From Thiohalocapsa sp963695445 (GTDB lineage: Bacteria > Pseudomonadota > Gammaproteobacteria > Chromatiales > Chromatiaceae), in NCBI GenBank assembly GCA_963695445.1, contig CAVOGV010000009.1, positions 21,687 through 85,686 of the forward strand: DNA of 64,000 nt, given 5' to 3'. The translations under genes were made by a program, and so were the position numbers. The notes below the pieces were generated by a model, which made no database searches, was not told where the DNA came from, and saw only the letters and a list, made by a program, of their open reading frames with translations. This document shows, piece by piece, positions 37,585 through 47,800 of the stretch. The first letter of the stretch is position 1; every line of letters begins with the position of its first letter.

Positions 37585-39196
37585 TCAGATCCTGGCAGCG
37601 GAATCAAGATCGGCGTCGAAGGCGAGCGACAGATCACGGTAGATTGCCTGGGCGGCGTTGCGTCCCGGGGCCATCGAGACACCAGCGCCGGGATGGCTTC
37701 CCGATCCGCACAGATACACATTGCCAACTGGTGATCTGTAACGGCCCATCTCCGGGATCGGCCGCATGGCGCCGACCTGGTAGGGCAGAAAGGCGCCATG
37801 CGTGATCGTGCCGTGCGGGGTGCTCGGCAACAGCGTCTCGAGATCCACCGGGCTGTGCACCACGCGGCATGCGATGTTGTCGCGTAGATCGGGGATATAG
37901 TCTTCGGTCAGCTGGTCGATGACGCGATCGGCAAAGGACTCCTTGACCTGCTGCCAGGTGGTGCCGGTGATGGTGCCGCCGGCGTCGCCCTCGATGCGGT
38001 AAGGCACCGGCTGCACCACGAGCTTCATCAGGGCCTTGCCCGGCCGGCGCCCGGCCCGGGTCGGCGGCCGAGTCATTGCAGAGCAGCGCGAATGGCCGGG
38101 AGGGCAGCAGGCCGCCGCGACATTCCTGGAACTGGCGTGCGTGGGCATCCAGCGAGGGTGCGGCCGGGTGCACGTAGAGACCGCGCCCCACCAGCGCGCC
38201 GGCCTTGTAGTGCACCGGTCGGTCGAGCGCGAGATAGATCACCAGCACGGATTCGCCCAGCTCGTACCGGCGCATCTTGTCGGCGATCTTCGAGCCGACC
38301 ACGTCGTCCCCCAGGAGACTGCAGCGCCAGCTGTTGGGGGTCGATGTTCGATGCCACGAGTTGCCCCACGTCGATCACGTCGCCATCGGCAAGCCTCACG
38401 GCGACAGCCCGACCGTCCTCGACCAGGATCTTGTCCACCCTGGCGTCTGTTCGGATCTCCCCGCCGTGCGCCTCCAGGAATCCGGCCAGGGCGAGCGGCA
38501 GATTGCGCATGCCGCCCTTCACCAGGTTGTTGCCGTACTGCTGGATCAGATCCAGAGAACATCCAGGCGACGCCGGCGCCGCCGGCATCGTCCGGCGCCA
38601 GCCCGACGTGATTGCACCAGGTTCCCAGCAGGAGCTTGGTTTGCTCGGCCTCGAAGGTCTCCCGCGCCCAGGACCGGAAGGACTGCAACTGGAAGCGGTA
38701 CTCATCGAGGCCGTCCGGGGACGCCTCGAAGGCCAGCATCTGCTCCGCGGGCGACGGCGGCGGTGAATGGATGGCCGCGGCGATCTGATCGGCTGCCGCC
38801 GCGAAGCGCGCGCAGAGCGTCCGCCAGGCATCGGCATCCCTGGCGGAAAAGCGGGCGATGCTGTCGCAGGTCCGCTCGATGTCGCGAAACACGCTGATCG
38901 CCGTGCCATCGGGAAAGACCTGGGAGAAGCCGATCTCCGGGTGCAGCAGCTCGAAGCCGTAGCGATGCAGCCCGAGCTCGTCGGGTACCGGTGACAGATT
39001 GGCCATCTGGTAACCGATGGCGTGCGTGTCCGAATGGAATCCGGGCAGCGTGACCTCTTCGGTATTGGTCATTCCGCCAATGGAGCGCGTACTGCTCCAG
39101 GACCAGCACCTTCATGCCGGCCTTGGCGAGATAGCAGGCGCAGGTCAGCCCGTTGTGGCCGCTGCCGATGACGATGGCATCGTACTGGTGGCTCAT
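37585..39196 (-). CDS. Phytoene-desaturase-like FAD oxidoreductase (four frame breaks)
   Basis: Predicted about 535 residues, matching NAD(P)/FAD-dependent oxidoreductases related to phytoene dehydrogenase and retinol saturase. The start MSHQYDAIVIGSGHNGLTCA contains the FAD-binding GSGHNGL. Further family blocks are GTWCNHVGLAPDDAGGAG, NNLVKGGMRNLPLALAGFLE, KILVEDGRAVAVRLADGDVI and the C-terminal GNVYLCGSGSHPGAGVSMAP. Parts lie in four successive frames, with breaks near 39085, 38545, 38310 and 38050. Each is one extra base by phase. No carotenoid genes (crtE, crtB) are nearby, so a carotenoid role is not supported. Start ATG 39196. Confidence 0.78.
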
Positions 39197-39351
39197 GCGT
39201 GCGGCTCCCGGTAGCTGAGGAGACGCCGATGATTGCCCGTCCTGGCCAACATCGGCACGGAAAGCGAAAACGCGGTCTCCGCTTTCCTTCATTTTTAGTG
39301 CCTTAGCGGCACTGAAAATGGCCGGGCATCCTGCCCGGCGATTTTGATTGG

Positions 39352-39687
39352 CTACTCGTCGATGATGAAGGAGATGCCGAAGCAGCAACGCTGGCCGTCC
39401 AGGTCGCCGACCCACTTGCAGACATTCAATGAGGCATCGCCGTGCACGGACTGCCGCACATGCTCGTGTATGTACGATGTCTTCCCGGTTTCCAAGACCT
39501 GTCGATCGTGCGCCTGCAATGCGTCGGCATCTTTGCGCCAGACCAGGTCATGGTCGGTCTTTCCAACCACGTCTTCGCCGGCGAGATCGCAGATCACCTT
39601 GTTGCCGAACAGGTGTTTGCCGTCGGCGTCCTTCACCCAGAACAGGAACGGCATCTGGTTGAAAATTTCCAGGTCTTTGATTTGCAT
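39352..39687 (-). CDS. Single-domain PAS protein
   Basis: A 111-residue protein consisting of one PAS fold: MQIKDLEIFNQMPFLFWVKD, then GKHLFGNKVICDLAGEDVVG, KTDHDLVWRKDADALQAHDR and the closing strand WVGDLDGQRCCFGISFIIDE. It has the PAS_4-type pattern with no attached output domain. Such free PAS proteins may bind a cofactor or work with a separate kinase. Start ATG 39687, five bases after GGAG; the frame upstream is not conserved. It is 155 bases downstream of the FAD oxidoreductase, same strand. Confidence 0.82.
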   Translation of the reverse strand: MQIKDLEIFNQMPFLFWVKDADGKHLFGNKVICDLAGEDVVGKTDHDLVWRKDADALQAHDRQVLETGKTSYIHEHVRQSVHGDASLNVCKWVGDLDGQRCCFGISFIIDE

Positions 39688-39839
39688 TGCATGTCTCCAA
39701 TTGTCTACGTGTGCTTGCGCTTCTCGTGAAGCACGGTGATCGGCCCGCGACCGGCGGGTTGCGGGCCGCCAATGTTGCTGTCCGCCTTGGCCGGTGCTAG
39801 CCTGGTCAGAATTCCAACCAGACGCGACCGGGTCAGCGC

Positions 39840-40148
39840 ATGAAAACGCTGCCACTCACCGAAGCCAAGACCAAGCTCAGCGCCCTCATCGACGGCCTGG
39901 CCGCCGATGACGAGGAGGTCGTCATCACGCGCAATGGCGTCGCCGCGGCCATCCTCGTCAGCCCCGACGAGTTCGAGCGCTGGAGGGAGACTCTGGCCCT
40001 TAGGCTCGACACTGAAAGTATGAGCGAGATTCGTGCCGGACTCGATCAGCTCCAGGGCGGCAAGGCCCAGTTCTATACGCTCGGAGAGCTGTTTGATGAC
40101 TCGCCTGCTCAGGCGCCATCGGGCAAGCCGACAACCGACGGCGCGTGA
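39840..40148 (+). CDS. Phd/YefM-family antitoxin
   Basis: A 102-residue antitoxin. The N-terminal Phd/YefM DNA-binding fold reads MKTLPLTEAKTKLSALIDGL, EEVVITRNGVAAAILVSPDE and FERWRETLALR. The C-terminal part (MSEIRAGLDQLQGGKAQFYT) is the toxin-binding extension. The stop overlaps the start of the downstream RelE-type toxin by four bases (GTGA), so translation is coupled. By family the pair is autoregulated by the antitoxin. Confidence 0.88.
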   Translation: MKTLPLTEAKTKLSALIDGLAADDEEVVITRNGVAAAILVSPDEFERWRETLALRLDTESMSEIRAGLDQLQGGKAQFYTLGELFDDSPAQAPSGKPTTDGA

Positions 40149-40429
40149 CGGAATCCCACCGGCTCCGGGTGCCGGATCGGGTCGCCGAAACCATCCGCGG
40201 CCTGCATCCGACGCTGAAGCAACAGATCCGGGCTGCACTGCAAGTTCTGATCGAGCGTCCGGCCGCCGGTAAAGCACTGAAAAACGAACTGGCGGGCCTG
40301 CGCAGCTACCGCGTCGGCCGGTCGCGAATTGTGTATCGGCTTGCCGGTGAGCGGACGATCGAGATCGTCGCCATCGGCCCGCGGCAGACCATCTACGAGG
40401 AGACCTATCGGTTGCTGCGGCGGCCGTGA
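40145..40429 (+). CDS. RelE/ParE-family toxin
   Basis: A 94-residue toxin with the RelE/ParE fold: HRLRVPDRVAETIRGLHPTL, then KALKNELAGLRSYRVGRSRI and VYRLAGERTIEIVAIGPRQT. The pattern LRSYRVGRSRIVYRL is diagnostic. The start is GTG 40145, inside the antitoxin stop. Whether it cleaves mRNA or targets gyrase cannot be told from sequence; the RelE-like C-terminus (YEETYRLLRR) favours an mRNA interferase. The operon has no further gene. Confidence 0.88.
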   Translation: MTESHRLRVPDRVAETIRGLHPTLKQQIRAALQVLIERPAAGKALKNELAGLRSYRVGRSRIVYRLAGERTIEIVAIGPRQTIYEETYRLLRRP

Positions 40430-40525
40430 ATTTGCATTGCATGCCTCTGCGCATCTACGGGTCGTTGGGCTCTTCTCATTAAGAGTGGTCGTCGGCACGC
40501 GAGCGAGCGCGCTTCCCCGAGGAAT

Positions 40526-41620
40526 TCAGGTGCTCGGTGTCGGCGGCGTCATGAGTATCACGAGCCAGCCGGTGCGCTCGATGCGTGCCGCGAGCACGCG
40601 GCGCCCGTTCACATCGAGACGAACGCTGGCATCGCCGGAGCGCTCGGCCTGGCGCAACAGGCTTTCCACCGCCGAATTCAGTTGCGCGGATTCGGACGCG
40701 ACCGCGTCGTTCGTTCCAAGACGCTTGATTCCGTCCGCGGTTCGAACATACAGCACCGCGGCGCCGGCCTCGGAATTGACCCGGTCGATCTCCGCCGCGA
40801 GCGCGGGGTCCGTCGCATCGATGGCGAGTCCCTTGCTGTCGATCAGCAAGGCGCTGCTGCCCGTGGCAGCCGTCAGATGTGACAACACGGAGCGGGCCAG
40901 CTCTTTGAGCGTGATATCGCGCGAGCTGACGCCGAGTAGTCTGTCGCCCGCATAGACCGGATAGGACGCGGTGATCATCATGCCGGCGCCAACCAGGTCC
41001 AGATAGGGCGGCGTCCAGCCAACCGCGCGCGCATCGAAGTTGGCGGCCTTGTAGTACCCATTCTCGGTGGGTATGCCGTTGTTCACTGCCTGCCCCAAAG
41101 GCAGATAGGGATAGATCATCATCGCCTCGTCGGCGGTGGTGAGATAGACCCAGGAGAACGGGAAACTCTCGTAAGCGCTGCGAAAGGTCGGCACGAGCTG
41201 CTCGAACAGATTCAGCTGGCGCAGCACGGCGTCGCCGAGCGCCTCGCCCTGATAGCTGTAAAACCCCGGATAAGGGGCCTGGAAGGCCGGCGGCGAGCTC
41301 AGCTCCGCGGGCCAGGTTCGAAAACCGGCGGTGCCGCCTTGCATGGTGCGCCGCGCCAGCCACGAGCTTCTCTCCGTCGGCACATGAGCGTCGCCCGCGG
41401 CCAGCCGCGCATAGGCATCGCCGAGCGCCTTGGTGCTGTCGGCGACCGCACCCAGCACGCCGTCGATGCGGTCCGCGGCCAAACGAACGAGGGCGGTCTC
41501 CAAGACCGCGATCGAATCCGCGCAGCCGTCATCGGCCGCCGCGGTGGCCACGGGTAAGGAAAGCGCAAGCAGGACCGCCGCCGTCCACGGGGACCGAAAC
41601 CCGCCGCGCTGCCTGTTCAT
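40526..41620 (-). CDS. Periplasmic cache (PDC) sensor-domain protein
   Basis: A 364-residue exported protein. The signal peptide is MNRQRGGFRSPWTAAVLLAL plus SLPVATAAA. The mature part is a double-cache type ligand-binding domain, with WVYLTTADEAMMIYPYLPLG, GAGMMITASYPVYAGDRLLG and SRDITLKELARSVLSHLTAA. Normally such domains sit outside a chemoreceptor or kinase; here no membrane anchor or output domain follows. It may act as a free periplasmic binding component. The start codon is ATG 41620. It directly follows the giant autotransporter gene on the same strand (188 bases). Confidence 0.78.
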   Translation of the reverse strand: MNRQRGGFRSPWTAAVLLALSLPVATAAADDGCADSIAVLETALVRLAADRIDGVLGAVADSTKALGDAYARLAAGDAHVPTERSSWLARRTMQGGTAGFRTWPAELSSPPAFQAPYPGFYSYQGEALGDAVLRQLNLFEQLVPTFRSAYESFPFSWVYLTTADEAMMIYPYLPLGQAVNNGIPTENGYYKAANFDARAVGWTPPYLDLVGAGMMITASYPVYAGDRLLGVSSRDITLKELARSVLSHLTAATGSSALLIDSKGLAIDATDPALAAEIDRVNSEAGAAVLYVRTADGIKRLGTNDAVASESAQLNSAVESLLRQAERSGDASVRLDVNGRRVLAARIERTGWLVILMTPPTPST

Positions 41621-41808
41621 CGCGACGCCTCGATGCTGGGATGGGGCGCAAGGAAGCATCGGATCGATCCGCTTCGACCATGCGCCCATTTCCCTGCGCG
41701 CGCCGGAAGCATCGAGCGTCGGCAGCACTTTGCGGCTGTCAGGGAGTCGCGTTGCATGGAAGGCCTCCACGGTTGGTCTTGTCTGAATCGCGGGTTGGCG
41801 AATCGGCC

Positions 41809-44800
41809 TCAAAACGGCAGCTCGACCTTCAGCCCGCCCCCATAACTCTCGCTGTTGTCCGAGAAGCTGCCGAACAGCTCGGCGCGCACGACGAGGTCCT
41901 TGCGGGTGAAGACATCAACGCTGGCCGCGACATCGAAGCGCGTCTTGTCGAGCTCGGTGCTGGCGGTGAAGGGGGCGACCTCCGCCGGTGCGACGACAAA
42001 GCTGCCGGTCACGGACGGGGCGCTCGCGCCGATGAACTGGGTGATGCCCAGGCTGAGCTTCGGGCGGATCAGCAGGCCGTCGTCGGTCTCGATCTCGGTG
42101 GCGATGTCGATGGCCGGCTGCAGGTGCGTGTAGATGTTGTCCTCGCCGTCGTGGCGAATCCGGAACCCGGTATTGCCGGACTCGGTAAAGCTTCCCATCG
42201 ACAGGTAATCGACGCCGAGGTCGATGCGGGGCTTGAAGCTCCAACGCCCGCGCTCGAACAGATGGGCGGCGCGCAGTTGGCCGGAATACAGCCAGAGTTT
42301 CTGGGTGCCGTCGATGTTCACGCCCGGCCAGGGATTGCGGTCGATGTCGAAGTGGCCGTAGCCGACGGCAAGAGACCCGGACAGCTCGGTGGCGTCGAAA
42401 CGGCGCTTGGCGGAGATGCCGCCCTGGAAGCGCTCGCCGTCGCTGCTGGCATAGCTGTCGTCGGCATTGAGATTGCTGCTCTCGTAGGACAGCGCGCCGC
42501 CCAGGTGCCAGCCGTTGCCGATGTCGATCTGCCCGCCGCCGGCCAGCTGCCAGCTGTCCTCGTCGAAGCCGAGATTGTCGCTGGTCTCGTGCTGCTCGAA
42601 GCGTTGGCCGCCAAGGCGCAGCCAGCCGCACTGGCCCTGGTCGAAGAAGCGATAGTCGCCGCCGCGCTCGGCGCAGCTCAGCAAGGCGTCGTTGAAGCGG
42701 ATGCCGGAGAGCAGGCTCGTGATCTGGTTGTCGACGGCGATCTCGGCGCTGAGGCTGTTCATGACCCGGGTGTAGCTGCCGGTGTCCTCGATGGCGATCA
42801 GCGCGCGGGCGATGTCGCTGTCCAGCGCCTGGGCGCGGTAAATGCCGTGGATGTAGCGGGCAATGTTGTCCTGATTGTCGTTGGTCTCGGCGAGGATACC
42901 GGCGTTGGCGAAGTCGATGTCGAAGACGAGATGCAACGCATTCGGCGGAGAGTCGAAGCAGCCGGTATTGGGCAACGGCGGAGCGGGTCGTACCTCAGCC
43001 CGCTCGAACGAGAGGCCGCCGTCGGCGGTCAGGATCGGCACCGACTGCACGCCTGAGGCTCGCCTGCCAGACGTCCAGCAGGTTGACGTCCACGTCGCCG
43101 TCGACGTCGGCACGGCCGCCGACGCTGAGCTGGTCGGCGCGACTGCCGCTCGGGTCGCTCGGGTCCACATCGATGGTGAGCACGCCGCTGTCGGACTGGG
43201 TCAGATTGCCGGTCAGGCGGGTGCTGCCGATGGTGTCCGTGCCGGCAACGGACAGGGTGCCTCGGTTGACGAAGCTGTCGACAGCGAGCAACGAACCGGC
43301 GTTGACCAAGCCGCTGGGCGCGTTGATCAGGTCGACACGCGACGCCTTCTGGATCTTACCGGTGATGGTGCCGCTGTTGTTGATCGTTGTGGTGCCGCTG
43401 CCGAAGTAGGCGATGGCGGTTCCGTCCACGCCAGAGACCGTTGTGATGGTGCCGCTGTTGTTGACCGAATTGCTCGCCGTGCCGCCGCGGATGACGACGC
43501 CGGCGCCGGTCAGCGGTCCCGAGACACCGCTCGAGCCGGAAGCGCCGCCGGTCACCGAGCCGCTGCCCGTGACCGTGACATCGACGGCGCCGGCACCGTC
43601 ACCGCTGGACTCCGCGTAGACGCCGAAGCTGCCGATGCCGGTGGTGAGCACGGGGCCGCCAACGGTCACGGAGGTCTTGGTGCCCGAGACCGTGCTCGTT
43701 CCGCTGCCGCCGGCGCTCTGGGCGAAGATGCCGTGCGCGGCGACGCCGGAAGTGTGGATCTGCTGCGTTCCGCCGGGCGCATAGGTCACTGTCACCTTCC
43801 CGCCGGCACCACCGCCCCCGGCGCTGCCGATGCGGGCGCCAAGCCAGCCGTCGTCATAGAACGCGCTGCCGGCGGTGCCCGCGATGCCGCCGCCGCCTCC
43901 CACCGATTGGGCGAGAATGCCCGCCGACGAGCCCCCGGTGGTCCGGATGCTGCTGGTGGCCGTCACCGTGACATCGCCGCCGTTGCCGCTCGCGCCCGTG
44001 GCGAAGGCATTGTCGGCGGCGCCGCTGTTCTCCGGCACCGGGGCGAAGTCCGGATAGGTGGTCTGGACAGTGCCACCATAGCCGCCGCCCCCGCCGATGG
44101 ATTGGGCGAGGATGCCGTGGGAGGCGATCACCGAGCCGCCGGCACCAGAGGCGGTGGAGATCGGGGCGTGCGCGGTGATGCTGACCGCACCGCCGTCACC
44201 CGTCGCCGTGCCGGTGCCGCCCAGCGTCACGGTGCCCGAGACGCCGGTTGCGCCGACGCCGCCGACGCCGCCGCCGGCACCCACGCTCTGGCCGAAGAGC
44301 GCGGTGGCGCCGATGCCGTATGTGGTGACGGCGGCATCGCTGGTCAGGCTGATCGGGCCGCCGTTGCCGCCCTGGCTGCCCGTGGCGCCGATGTTGATCG
44401 CGACCGTGGCGTTCTTGGTCGTCTGGGTCGCATCAGTGGCGTTCTGCAGCCCGGCCGCGTCGCCCGCGATGCCGCCGCCACCGCCGATGGATTGCGCGAA
44501 CAGGCCGACGGCGCCGTCGCCGTGGGTGGTGACGACGGCCCCGTCGTGCTCGATGGTCACCGCGCCGCCCGCGCCGCTGCTGCCGCTGCCGCCCAGGGCG
44601 ATGGCGGCCTGCCAGGTCTGCGACGCGCCCATGCCGCCGAGATCGCCGGCGAGTCCGCCGCCGCCGCCGATGCTCTGGGCGAGCACGCCGTGGGAGGCGA
44701 AGTTGTAGGTCGTGATCTTACTCGTGGACGCACCGGCCGAGACCGTCACCGCGCCGCCGTCGCCGCCGCCGGCGGTGCCGCCGACGCTGAGCGCAACCCC

Positions 44801-47800
44801 GCGTGCACTGCCGCCGTCCGTGCCCGTATCGCCGTAGAGCAGCGAGCCGGTATGCATCCCGGTGCCGCCGCCGCCGCCCACGCTCTGGGCGAAGATGGCG
44901 TGGGCCTGGCTGATGGCGGTGTCCGCTTGGGTCGCCGTCGAGCCGGTGACGACACTGCCGGTGTTCTGCACCCAGACCGTGCCGCCCTTGCCGCCGCTGC
45001 CGCCGATCCCGCCGACGGCAACGGTCAACGTCTTGCCGCCGCCGCTGGAGACCGTACCGTCGAGGCCAACCGCGCCATTGCCGCCGCCGCCGCCGATGGA
45101 TTGGGCATGGATGCCGCGACCGCCGTCGCCGACCACGCTGATCGCGCCGCTGTTGCTGATGCTGACGCCGGCCGTGCCGAGCGACGCCAGGCTGCCCTGA
45201 AAGGCATCCCCGCCGCTGCCGCCGGCACCGCCGACGGCCACCGTCGCCGCCTTGGTGCCGTCCGACCCGGTGACATCGCCCTGGATGCCGACGCCGCCGT
45301 TGCCGCCGCCGCCGCCGATGGATTGGGCCAGGATGCCGGCGGTGTTCGCGATGGCCGCACCATCGCCGAGCATCTCGACGGTGATCGCGCCGGAGTTGAC
45401 GACCAGGCTTTGACCGCCCGCGCCGCCGCTGCCGGCCTTCGCGCCGACGCCGATGCTGAGCTGGGAGTCGCCGTCGGAGTCGTCGTCGCTCGAGGTGCTC
45501 ATGTTGCCGACGATGCCGGCACCGCCATTGCCCCCGCCGCCGCCGATGGACTGCGCCAGGATGCCGCGCGCGCCGTCGCCACGGGCCGTCAGCGCGGCGG
45601 AATTGGTCACCGAGACCGTGCCGCCGCTGCCGGCCCCGCCGCCGGCCAGCCCGACGCCGATGTTGAGCTCCATGTTCTGCTTCTTGCCCGAGCTGGCCAG
45701 GTCGCCGTCGATGCCGATACTGCCATCGCCGCCGCCGCCACCGATGGATTGCGCAAAAATGGCATCCATCGCGTTGAGCGCGCCGGACGCCGCCGATCCG
45801 CCGGTGTCGATGCTGCCCCAATTGATCAGGGTCACGCTGCCGCCGTCGCCGCCACCGCCGCCGGAGCCGCCGAGCCCAAAGCTGATCTGCTTGCTGTCCT
45901 CCTCCGAGGAGCTGGTGACGGAGCCGCCGATGCCGAGCCCGCCCGTGCCGCCGCCGCCGCCGACGGACTGGGCCAGGATGCCCTTGGAGCCGGCGCCCTC
46001 GGTGGTGATCTGCATGGACGTGTTCATGTAGACGGGCCCGCCGCTGCCGCCGGCGCCGCCGCTGCCGCCGATCCCGACCACCAGGCCGTTGTTCGCGTTG
46101 TTGGTCACGTCGCCGGAGATGGCCGTACCGCCGGTCCCGCCGCCGCCGCCGATGGCCTGCAGGAACACCCCATGGGAGTTGTAGTTCGTCGTCGTGATGA
46201 TGCCGCCCACCGAGTCGTATTCGGTCGTGCCGCTGCCGATGGTCACGGACCCGGCGTTACCGCCGCCGCTGGCCTTGCCGCCGACACCGACGGTCGCCGC
46301 GACGGACTGGCTGGACATCGTCGCGTTGCCCGAGATGCCGGTACCGCCGCTGCCGCCGCCGCCGCCGATGGACTGCAGCAGGATGGCGTGGCCGGCAAAG
46401 CTGCCGCCGCCCGAGGTCGGATTGGCGATGCCGCTGCCGGTGGTGACGGCGCCGGACGCGAAGTAGGACACGGCACCGCCATGGGCGCTGCTGCCCCCGG
46501 CGCCGCCGATGCCAAGACTCGCCTGATCCGCCGACGTGATCCCCGAGACGGAGGCGAAGTGGTTGCTGCCGCCGTTGCCGCCGCCGCCGCCGATCGACTG
46601 CACGACGACACCGCGCGAGCCCAGACCCGAGGCGGTGATGCTGGGCGCGTTGAACAGAATGACCTCCGCAGTACCCGCCGCGGCGCCGCCGCCACCCTTG
46701 CCGCCGATGTTCAGGTCGATGGACTTCGAGGCATCGTTGGTCGAGGAGAACACCAGCGATCCCAGCGCGTTGCCGCCGCCGCCGGCGATGGATTGGGCCA
46801 GGATTGCATCGGACTGAAAGCCGGCCGTGGTCACCGAGCCATTGGTGCCGACGAAGACGTCGCCACTGGTCGCGCCCGCGCCGCCGGCACCGCCGACCGT
46901 GACAGCCAGCGAGCGGCCGCCCTTGTTCGCGTCTGCCGACACCGCAAGCCCGCCGCTGCCGCCGCCGCCGCCGATGGACTGCGCCAGGATGCCGTACTCG
47001 CCCTGCCGGCTGCCCGCCTGCTGGCTACCCGTCGTGCCGGTGGTGATGTCGGCGTTGTTGTTGACGGTGACCGAGCTTCCCGCGCCGCCATTGCCGGCGC
47101 CGCCGCCCACGGACAGCGTGAATGCCTTCGCGGTCGATTGGGTCTGGAACGCCCCGCTGATGGCCATGCCGCCGTTGCCGCCGCCACCGCCGATGGACTG
47201 CGCGACGACCCCGCGCGAGCCGTCGCCCGTCGCCGTGACCTGGCCGCCGCTTTGCGTCGTGACGTGGACCGCCCCCGCGCCGGCGCCGCTCTGCGCGGTC
47301 CCGCCCACCGACACGTCCAGGGCATTGCTGGCCGATGTCGAGAGGCTGCCGGCGATGCTGGTGCCGCCATTGCCGCCGCCGCCGCCGATGGACTGGGCCA
47401 GCACGGCGTCGGACAGCATCCCCGCCGTGCTGACGGAGTTGGCAATGGCCGTCACCGCACCGCCGCTGCCCGCGGCGCCGCCGCTGCCGCCCACCGCCAC
47501 GTTCAACGCCGTCGAGTCCGAGGCCGTGAAGGAGCCGGCGATGCTGATGCCGCCGTTGCCGCCGCCACCGCCGATGGACTGCGCGACCAGGCCGCCGGCG
47601 TGATCGCCCAGGGTCGAGACCGCGCCGCCAGCCGTCAGATGCACGGTGCCGGCGACATCGCCGCTGCCGCCGCTGCCGCCGACCGACACGCCGAGCGAAT
47701 TCCCGACGGACAGGCCGGCGGCAACGCTGGTGCCGCCGGTGCCGCCGCCGCCGGCAATGGATTGGGCCACGATGCCGCTCGCATGGTCGCCGCTGCTGCT

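Noticed and set aside
37585..39196. Carotenoid biosynthesis cluster
   Set aside because: Only a phytoene-desaturase-like oxidoreductase is present; no crtB, crtE or other pathway gene is nearby, and related proteins have other substrates.
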